DNA from: SLQH01 sp964612995
GTDB taxonomy: Bacteria; Planctomycetota; UBA11346
Reading direction: 5' to 3'
Length of the DNA stretch: 24,150 nucleotides
Assembly (NCBI GenBank): GCA_964612995.1
Contig: CAZTGE010000057.1
Coordinates: 1 to 24,150, forward strand
Part shown: positions 15,558-21,807 of the stretch, in pieces
Numbering within the stretch: position 1 is the stretch's first letter
How the letters are laid out: every line of letters begins with the position of its first letter
Notes under the pieces: generated by a model
Database searches by the model: none
What the model saw: the letters and a program-made list of their open reading frames with translations, nothing else
Told to the model about the DNA's origin: nothing
Position numbers and translations under genes: made by a program

Positions 15558-16566
15558 GCTGGCGTAATTCCCGGATGATGAACAGCGGCCGCGATTGGAC
15601 CTGGCGATGGATCTGGGCGATGTACTGCCCGAGCATGCCGATGAAGAAGAACGCACCGGCGCCGACGAACAGGATGCTGCCGACCGTGCTCAGCCAGCCG
15701 CGATGGGCGTAGCCCAGCAGCCAGCTGCCGATGGCGTAGCAGAGGATGCCGACGGCGAGGAAGGCGCAGAACAGTGAGAGGTGGATCGCCATCCGCAGCG
15801 GGCGGTCGGAGAAGCCGATGATTCCGGTCATCGCGAGGCGCAGCATCTTGCCCAGGGGGTAGCTGGTAGCGCCGGTGCTGCGCTCGTCACGGTCGTAGTC
15901 GACCGGATCCTGGCGGAAGCCGATCCAGGCGGTCATCCCGCGCATGAAGCGGTCGTGTTCCGGCATCGCCAGCAGGTGGTCGACGCTGCGGCGGGTCATC
16001 AAGCGGAAATCGCCGGCGTCGAGCGGGATCGGGGTGTCGGAGAGCCGATCGAGCAGACGGTAATACACGAAGGCGGTGGACTTCTTGAACCACGACTCGC
16101 CGTGGCGCAGGCGGCGGCGACCGTAGGCGATGTCGGCGCCGTCGTGGATCCGTTCCAGCAGCTGCTCGAGCAACTCGGGCGGATCCTGGAGGTCGGCGTC
16201 GAGCATGTACACCAGCGCACCGCGCGCGCGCGACAGCCCGGCGGTCAGTGCGTGTTGATGGCCGAAATTGCGGGAGAGGTCCACGCCCACCACCCGCGGG
16301 TCGTCCTGACACAGCTGGCAGATGATCGACCAGGTGGCGTCGGCCGAGCCGTCGTTGACCAGGATGATCTCGTACTCGTCGCCGACAGCCGTCCGGCAGC
16401 TCGCGCTCAGGCGCCGATGCAGCGTGGCCAGGCCGTCGGCTTCGTTGTAGCAGGGGACCACCGCCGAGAGCCGCGGTGCGCGCGCGGCGCGCAGCGGGCG
16501 GCGCAGGGTGGCTCGGCGCAGTCGGTGGCGGGCGGCGCGGGCGCGCCGGGTGCTCAGAAGCGCCAT
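15541..16566 (-). CDS. GT2 polyprenyl-phosphate glycosyltransferase (DPM1/ArnC/GtrB type)
   Basis: A 341-residue enzyme predicted to move a sugar from a nucleotide sugar to a polyprenyl phosphate at the inner face of the membrane. The GT-A domain runs from ~33 with LSAVVPCYNEADGL, EIILVNDGSADATW, LSRNFGHQHALTAGL and the metal/sugar motif YMLDADLQDPPELLEQLL. This is followed by the family's GDFRLMTRRSVDHLLAMPE, FMRGMTAWIGF and the stretch ATSYPLGKMLRLAMTGIIGFS. Two C-terminal membrane helices lie at about 255-320. The first 30 residues are extremely Arg-rich (RRARAARHRLRR) and are not part of the domain, so the true start may be further in. The 5' end overlaps the preceding gene by 13 bases. 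Confidence 0.92.
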   Translation of the reverse strand: MALLSTRRARAARHRLRRATLRRPLRAARAPRLSAVVPCYNEADGLATLHRRLSASCRTAVGDEYEIILVNDGSADATWSIICQLCQDDPRVVGVDLSRNFGHQHALTAGLSRARGALVYMLDADLQDPPELLEQLLERIHDGADIAYGRRRLRHGESWFKKSTAFVYYRLLDRLSDTPIPLDAGDFRLMTRRSVDHLLAMPEHDRFMRGMTAWIGFRQDPVDYDRDERSTGATSYPLGKMLRLAMTGIIGFSDRPLRMAIHLSLFCAFLAVGILCYAIGSWLLGYAHRGWLSTVGSILFVGAGAFFFIGMLGQYIAQIHRQVQSRPLFIIRELRQHDGKQ

Positions 16567-17144
16567 CCCACCGTGCCGCAGAAGCTCCAGCCCTCCTGGC
16601 CGATCTCGCGGTCGCCGTCGAGTTCGAAATCGCTTTCGCAGAAGGAGTATCCGCCGCCGGCGCCGACCAGCAGGCCGCTGCGCGGGTTCGAGCAGAACAC
16701 CACCTCGGCGATCACGCCATACTCGTACATCCAGCTGTTGTCTTCGTGGCTCGTGCCGCCGCCGTAGACGTCGGCCTCGGTCCGCGACCAGCCGAGGAAG
16801 GATTGGAACTCGAGCTGCAGCGATTGGGAGAAGGCGTAGGCCTGGGCGAAGTACAGGCGACCGCCCATCGCTTCGTACTCGAGCGTGAAGCGTTCGTCGC
16901 TGTAGTCGGCCTCGTGCTTGATCCCGGCGATCCCCCACGACGAGCTGCCGATGGCCACGTTCCACAGGCCGACCTCGTAGCGGGTGGAATCGTCCCAGTT
17001 CTTCTCGATCTCGTCGCCGACCGAGGGCGGCGCGAAGGTGAAGTCCTCGCTGCCCTTGTGGTAGGTCAGGCGCAGGTCGTCGGCCGCAGACGCGCTGGCC
17101 AGGGCCAGGGCAACGAGCAGGACGCAGGAGAGCGAACGGTGCAT
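16554..17144 (-). CDS. probable outer-membrane beta-barrel protein
   Basis: A 196-residue exported protein. Residues 1-20 are a signal peptide (MHRSLSCVLLVALALASASA). The mature part has alternating polar/hydrophobic strands rich in Tyr, Trp, Gly and Phe (RYEVGLWNVAIGSSSWGIAG, GLLVGAGGGYSFCESDFELD) and ends WSFCGTVGWRF, with the C-terminal Phe usual for beta-barrels sent to the outer membrane. The size would fit an 8-strand barrel. Three Cys in the last third (FCSN, FCES, FCGT) could form a disulfide. Family not recognised. It is the first gene of the minus-strand glycosyltransferase cassette and overlaps the next gene by 13 bases. Confidence 0.75.
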   Translation of the reverse strand: MHRSLSCVLLVALALASASAADDLRLTYHKGSEDFTFAPPSVGDEIEKNWDDSTRYEVGLWNVAIGSSSWGIAGIKHEADYSDERFTLEYEAMGGRLYFAQAYAFSQSLQLEFQSFLGWSRTEADVYGGGTSHEDNSWMYEYGVIAEVVFCSNPRSGLLVGAGGGYSFCESDFELDGDREIGQEGWSFCGTVGWRF

Positions 17145-17161
17145 GACGAGGCTCCGGGTTC

Positions 17162-17264
17162 GGTCCGGCAGCCTACGAGCCGCGGTCGGTGACGCCAGCC
17201 CCGGTCGCGATCACGATCGGGCGGCTGGCATTGCCAGCGCCGGCCCAGCCGTAGGCTGCCGACC
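17162..17264. promoter_or_regulatory. mirrored divergent promoter region
   Basis: The spacer between the divergent barrel gene and the GH65-HAD gene is an imperfect inverted repeat centred near 17213. Outer arms are GGTCCGGCAGCCTACG (17162-17177) and CGTAGGCTGCCGACC (17250-17264), identical apart from one extra base. Inner arms are GCCAGCC/GGCTGGC (17195-17201 and 17223-17229). Read toward each gene, both outer arms give TAGGCT, a plausible -10 box in high-GC DNA, placing the start of transcription about 20 bases before the barrel ATG and 29 before the GH65-HAD ATG. A TTGCCA lies 15 bases upstream of the plus-strand copy. The two genes may share one promoter type and regulator. Confidence 0.5.
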
Positions 17265-17292
17265 GGCGGCCGATCCGCCGGTGAGGAGCACC

Positions 17293-20229
17293 ATGGCCTG
17301 GATCATCGACGAGCAGCAGCTGTCCGTGGATGACGAATCCGCGCTCGCGGCGATCTTCACCATCGGCAACGGCACTGTCGGCACCCGCGGCACCGCCGCC
17401 GACGCCGGCCCGGGTGCGCCGCGCGGGGTCTACCACGCCGGCGCCTATGTTCGCGCCGGCTACGGCCTGCCCTATCCGTTCATGGGTCCCGACTGGCTGC
17501 CGGCCCGGGCCGAGCGCGCCGGGCAGCTGTTGCCGGTGGCCAGCGCCAATCGCCAGCTCGATCTGGAGAGCGGTCTGTTCCGGCGCGAGGCCCTGCTTGG
17601 CGAAGGCGTCACCCTGGTCGAGGAACGCTTCGCCTCCTTCGCCGATCCCCAGCTGGTCGCGCAGCGGGTGAGCGTGAGCGTGCCGTCGGCCGTCGACGGG
17701 GTCAGTCTGCTCCTCGGCCTCGACGGCGACGTGGCCAACCACCTCGCCGGCCACTATCGCCCCGGCGCCCTGCCCAACTGCTGTGCCGACGGGATCCGTC
17801 TGGCCCGGGTCAGCCACAGCGCCGCCGGCGACGGTTGGCTCGAGATCATGCGCCACGCGCCGCAGGACGATCACCGCTTCGGCGCGCTGGCCCGGGTGCG
17901 CCAGGCCGACGGCCCGGCCCTCAGCGGCGAACCGGAGCGCGACGCCGGCACGGTGGCGATCCGCTACGCGATCCCCGCTGCCGAGCGCGAACGGACCTAC
18001 GTGTTCGAGAAACTGGTGCTGCTGGCGACCGAGGTGGCCCACGGACCGAATGCCAGCGACCAGCTGCGTGCCGGGCGGCCCCTGCTCGGCGCCACCGGCT
18101 GGGAGGGGGCCCGTCGGCAGCATCGCCAGGCGATCGACGGCTTCTGGCGTCTGGGGCGGGTCGACATCGTCGGCGATCCGGAAGCCCAACGTGCGGTCCG
18201 TTTCGCGGTGTGGTCGGCGCGCATCGCCGCTCCGGCCGGCGATCCGGACGCCGGGCTGGCCCTGCGCGGCCTGTCCGGCGATCGCGATCGCGGCGCGGTT
18301 GGCTGGACCGCCGAAGCCTTCCACGCGCCGCTGCTCGCCGCACTCGATCCCGAGCGTGGCGCGAACCAGCTGCGCTATCGTCGTGCCCGGCTCGCTGCCG
18401 CGCAGATATTGGCGGCCCAGGACGGCTATCCCGGAGCCCGCTACCCCTGGCACAGCTACGCCTCCGGCTTCGAGCAGCCACCGGCGCTGCCCGGGGAACT
18501 CTATGAACGGCAGTTCGTTTCGCTGGTGCTCGCCAGCTGCAGCTGGCATCAGCTCGACCTCGATGGCGATCGTGAGCGCTTCGTGCGCGAGGACCTGCCG
18601 GTGCATCTGGCCACGGCTCGCTTCTGGGCCGCGCGCTGCACGGCCGCCGAGGATGGCAGCTGGCATGTGCGCTCGATCACCGGCCCCGACCGGTCGCACC
18701 CGGTGGTGGACGACGTCGCCTGGATCAACCTCATGATCCGCTCGCTGCTGCAGCGCCTGGGCGACGAGCTCGATCGCCTGGGGTCCGGGGCCGCGCCCGA
18801 ACCGGATCTGGAGCTGCCCGACGCGCAGGAGCGGGGGCATTGGGCCGAGATCGCCGCCGGGCTCCATCTGCCGCGTGACGGCGCAGCGCTGGCCCAGTTC
18901 GCCGGCTGGAGGGACCTCGCCGAGCCCGACGAGACCGCTGCGGCCGACGATGGCACCCGCGCCGACCGCAGCGCCGAGCAGCCCGATACCCTGCTGGCCT
19001 GGTTGTTCGCACGTGATGCGGTCGCCGACGAGGACCTCGGCGCGACCTGGCGCGCGCATGCGCCGTTGTGCCATCACCTCGCGGCGCACGCCCCGGCGGT
19101 GCACGCGCTGCTCGCCGCGCGGCTGGGGCTGCCGCGCGACACCGCCCGCTTCTATGGCGCCGCGCTCGCCGTCGACCTCGCCGACGCCTACGGCGATACC
19201 GGGCGCGGCATCCACTGCGGCGCACAGGCCGCGCTGTGGGCCGCCACCATCCACGGCTACGGCGGGCTCCAGGTAGACGCCACCGGCGTGGACATCGCCC
19301 CCGCGCTGCCGCCGGCCTGGGAACGGCTCGACTACCGTTTCCTCCATCGTGGCCAGGAGCTGGCCGTACGGGTGACCCCGGGCGGGGTCCAGGTGACCAA
19401 CCACGGTGCGCAGCCGGTGGAGTTGCGCGTGGCCGGACGACCGGCGCGGATCGATGCCGGCGCGAAGCAGCAGGTCGCGTATCGTCACGTCTGGCGCGAG
19501 CAGGGCCTCGAGGCGGTGGTGTTCGACCTCGACGGCGTGTTGGTGACCACCGACAAATACCATTATCTGGCGTGGAAGGAGCTGGCCGACGAGCTCGCTC
19601 TGGATTTCGACGAGTCGGTCAACCATCGCCTGCGCGGCGTCTCGCGCCAGGAGAGCCTGCGGCGGATCTACGCCCACAACCATCGCGAGCCGCCCGCCGA
19701 CGAGGCCTTCACCGCCCAGTGCACGCAGAAGAACGACCACTACCGCAGTCTGGTCGCGACCATGACCGCCGCCGACATCCTCCCCGGCGCGGTCGAGCTG
19801 CTCTCCGAACTGCGGCGCGAAGGCATCGGCATCGCGATCGCATCGGCCAGCCGCAACACCCCGTTGGTGCTCGAGCGCACCGGGCTCGACAACTTCGTCG
19901 ATGCCGTCGCCGACGGCAATATCGTCACCGCCTCCAAGCCCGATCCACAGGTCTTCCTGCTCGCGGCACAGCGGCTGCGGGTGCTGCCGTGGAACTGCGT
20001 CGGGATCGAGGACGCCGAGGCCGGGGTCGAGGCGATCCGCGCCGCGGGCATGGTCAGCGTCGGGCTCGGCGAGACCGCGCGCAACGCGCAGGTCTGTGTC
20101 GACGACACGCGCGCGCTAGGGGTGCACCTGCTGCGCCGCGCCTTCCACGAGCACGCCAATCCGCGCGACCCCTACCGTGGGCGCTCCCGTTCGGCCGTCG
20201 AACGCGCCGCGCTCGGTGGTGACGCCTGA
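17293..20229 (+). CDS. GH65-like (degenerate) phosphorylase fused to beta-phosphoglucomutase
   Basis: A 978-residue cytoplasmic fusion. Residues 1-~730 follow the GH65 disaccharide phosphorylase layout: N-terminal beta-sandwich (FTIGNGTVGTRG at ~22-33), helical barrel with YPGARYPWHSYASGFE and ATARFWAARC, and C-terminal beta part with LQVDATGVDIAPALP. Key sites are altered: WTAE (338-341) where the family has WDTE, GPDRSHPVVDD (464-474) where it has GPDEYH with the general-acid Glu, so Arg467 replaces it, and GIHCGAQAALW (639-649) where it has GGTW. Residues ~740-965 are an intact HAD beta-phosphoglucomutase: Asp745 and Asp747 (FDLDGVL), YHYLAWKELA, RGVSRQESL, Ser851, Lys882, Glu906-Asp907. 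This part should turn beta-glucose 1-phosphate into glucose 6-phosphate. GAGGAG precedes the ATG by 4 bases. The phosphorylase part may be a binding or regulatory domain. Confidence 0.88.
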   Translation: MAWIIDEQQLSVDDESALAAIFTIGNGTVGTRGTAADAGPGAPRGVYHAGAYVRAGYGLPYPFMGPDWLPARAERAGQLLPVASANRQLDLESGLFRREALLGEGVTLVEERFASFADPQLVAQRVSVSVPSAVDGVSLLLGLDGDVANHLAGHYRPGALPNCCADGIRLARVSHSAAGDGWLEIMRHAPQDDHRFGALARVRQADGPALSGEPERDAGTVAIRYAIPAAERERTYVFEKLVLLATEVAHGPNASDQLRAGRPLLGATGWEGARRQHRQAIDGFWRLGRVDIVGDPEAQRAVRFAVWSARIAAPAGDPDAGLALRGLSGDRDRGAVGWTAEAFHAPLLAALDPERGANQLRYRRARLAAAQILAAQDGYPGARYPWHSYASGFEQPPALPGELYERQFVSLVLASCSWHQLDLDGDRERFVREDLPVHLATARFWAARCTAAEDGSWHVRSITGPDRSHPVVDDVAWINLMIRSLLQRLGDELDRLGSGAAPEPDLELPDAQERGHWAEIAAGLHLPRDGAALAQFAGWRDLAEPDETAAADDGTRADRSAEQPDTLLAWLFARDAVADEDLGATWRAHAPLCHHLAAHAPAVHALLAARLGLPRDTARFYGAALAVDLADAYGDTGRGIHCGAQAALWAATIHGYGGLQVDATGVDIAPALPPAWERLDYRFLHRGQELAVRVTPGGVQVTNHGAQPVELRVAGRPARIDAGAKQQVAYRHVWREQGLEAVVFDLDGVLVTTDKYHYLAWKELADELALDFDESVNHRLRGVSRQESLRRIYAHNHREPPADEAFTAQCTQKNDHYRSLVATMTAADILPGAVELLSELRREGIGIAIASASRNTPLVLERTGLDNFVDAVADGNIVTASKPDPQVFLLAAQRLRVLPWNCVGIEDAEAGVEAIRAAGMVSVGLGETARNAQVCVDDTRALGVHLLRRAFHEHANPRDPYRGRSRSAVERAALGGDA

Positions 20230-20487
20230 GCGAGCGACCTGGCTAGCACCAACGCGATGGTTTCTGCCACATAACTATCACTGGCAGAGTAGGGTCGGCC
20301 GGACCTGCAGGCCCCGGCAGCGAATCGTTGCAGACGTTTCAACGATCCGCTTGGGCGGTCACGACCTTGTACAGGAAACGGTGCAAACGATGCCCGATGC
20401 CCAACGGCGGGCAGTTTCCGCTTTACCGTTGCACGCTGCCGCGGCTACTTGGGGCTGAGCCATCAGTCGATCGAGCAGAGGTTACAC
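20230..20487. other. intergenic region with several hairpins
   Basis: About 260 bases with visibly lower G+C than the neighbouring genes and no convincing ORF. It contains TCTGCCA/TGGCAGA (20263-20269 with 20282-20288, 12-base loop) and ATCGTTG/CAACGAT (20324-20330 with 20340-20346, 9-base loop). Less perfect pairing is possible between GGTGCAAACG and CCGTTGCAC nearer the next gene. The first hairpin, 33 bases after the stop, could end the upstream transcript; the rest could be the leader of the next gene or a small RNA. AGAGGTT precedes the ATG at 20488. Confidence 0.4.
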
Positions 20488-21717
20488 ATGGAAGACAGCG
20501 AGCCTCCCCCCGATTTCATTCCCGGCAGCCGGATCCAGCTCGGTCCGGCGCTCGGTAGTGCCGCAGCCGCCCGCTGCCTGGTCCGCCGCCTCGCAGCGAT
20601 CGAGGCGGCCGCTCCGGAAGGCCTCGACACCCTCGCGCCGATCGCGGCCGCGATCAGCGAGGTCTCGAGCGACGAGGCGCTGGGGGTGGTCTGGAACGAC
20701 GCGCTGCCGCGGATCGTCGATCTGGTCGCGGAGCATGGTGCGGCGATGGGCGAGCAGACCGCGCTCTATCTGTTCAAGCTGTTCGTCGCCGCCCAGCACA
20801 TCGGCGGGGTCGAGGAGATGCTCAGCGCCATCCGCCGCGGCCAGCATCGCGACGGGTATCTCTGGGGCGATATCTTCGACCAGCTGCTGGCCAATCGTTC
20901 CCTGGCGCTGATGGTGGTCGAGTCGTTGGACCGCTGCGTGCCCGCGGGCTACTGTGGCGTGGCCTATCTCGAGATGGCCAACGCGCTGATGCGCGAGGGC
21001 GCCCTGCCGGAACATCCCTACGACACCCCCGAGGGGCGCGAACGCCTGCGCGACCTGCTGCTGAGCACCGAGGACGTCTGGTACGCGCAGAGCGCCGCCG
21101 GCTCCCTGCCCTTCGTCGGCGGCGCCGACCAGATCGAACTGATCACCATGGCCCGGTGCCATCCGCTCTCCGAGGTCCGCCTCGAAGCGGCCCGGGCGGC
21201 CGCGGCGATGGGCGATCTCGAGGCGCTCGAGGTGCTAGCGCATCACGCCGCCAATCCCGTCGACGCCGGTACCGCGATCGCCTACCTCCAGGAGCTCGAC
21301 TCGATCGATCGCTTGCCGATCGACGTCTACGATCCGGCATTCCAAGCCCAGGTGGCGATGGTGGCCTGGCTCTCAGATCCGAGCGAATTCGGCCAGCCGC
21401 CGGCCGAGGTCGCGGTGGTCGATCGTCGCCGTCTGTTCTGGCCGCCGCTCAATCGCGAGATCGAGGTCTTCCTCGTCCGCTTCGTCTACGATTTCCCCGA
21501 GGTCGACGAGCGCGCCACCTTCATCGGGATGGTCGGTTCGGTCACCGCGGCCCTGCTCGGCGAGGTCGACCCCGAGACCATGGACTACGCCGATATCTAT
21601 GGCATGCACTGCTGCTGGGAGCTCGAGCGCATGCACGACCCGCGCGCCCCGGCAGTGCGCAGCCCTCAGACCGGCCGGCGGATCCTCGACCTGGAGAACC
21701 CCGGCGCGGGCTTCTGA
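20488..21717 (+). CDS. HEAT-like helical repeat protein of unknown function
   Basis: A 409-residue soluble protein with no signal peptide or membrane helix. It is helix-rich with Ala/Leu repeats of the HEAT type, clearest at about 200-270 (DVWYAQSAAGSLPFVGG, LSEVRLEAARAAAAMGDLEALEVLAHHA). Such repeats form curved scaffolds that bind proteins. The C-terminal third (FVYDFPEVDERATFIGMVGS, YGMHCCWELERMHD) is not a repeat and I do not recognise it. The ATG at 20488 is chosen over an upstream in-frame start (20449) because of AGAGGTT 8 bases before it. It precedes the protease gene by 90 bases in the same direction. Role unknown. Confidence 0.75.
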   Translation: MEDSEPPPDFIPGSRIQLGPALGSAAAARCLVRRLAAIEAAAPEGLDTLAPIAAAISEVSSDEALGVVWNDALPRIVDLVAEHGAAMGEQTALYLFKLFVAAQHIGGVEEMLSAIRRGQHRDGYLWGDIFDQLLANRSLALMVVESLDRCVPAGYCGVAYLEMANALMREGALPEHPYDTPEGRERLRDLLLSTEDVWYAQSAAGSLPFVGGADQIELITMARCHPLSEVRLEAARAAAAMGDLEALEVLAHHAANPVDAGTAIAYLQELDSIDRLPIDVYDPAFQAQVAMVAWLSDPSEFGQPPAEVAVVDRRRLFWPPLNREIEVFLVRFVYDFPEVDERATFIGMVGSVTAALLGEVDPETMDYADIYGMHCCWELERMHDPRAPAVRSPQTGRRILDLENPGAGF

Positions 21718-21722
21718 GCCGG

Positions 21723-21753
21723 CGACCGCCGCACGACTGCGCGGCGGAGGTCG
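21723..21753. terminator. GC-rich hairpin between HEAT-like and protease genes
   Basis: CCGCCGC (21726-21732) pairs with GCGGCGG (21741-21747) over an 8-base loop, and CGA/TCG extends the stem past a 3-base bulge. It begins 5 bases after the stop codon. There is no T-tract. Possible terminator or attenuator. Confidence 0.4.
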
Positions 21754-21807
21754 GGTCCGGCCAACCGTTCTTGCTCCCCGGCGCCCCAGCGCACACTCGT
21801 CCCCTCA

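Noticed and set aside
14004..15578. 524-residue open frame antisense to the GtrA/GT-C gene
   Set aside because: Gln/Glu/Gly-rich sequence, the usual complement of Leu-rich membrane codons; no domain.
17173..19740. 855-residue open frame antisense to the GH65-HAD gene
   Set aside because: Low-complexity His/Arg/Gly-rich translation with no family motif, while the sense frame has clear GH65 and HAD signatures.
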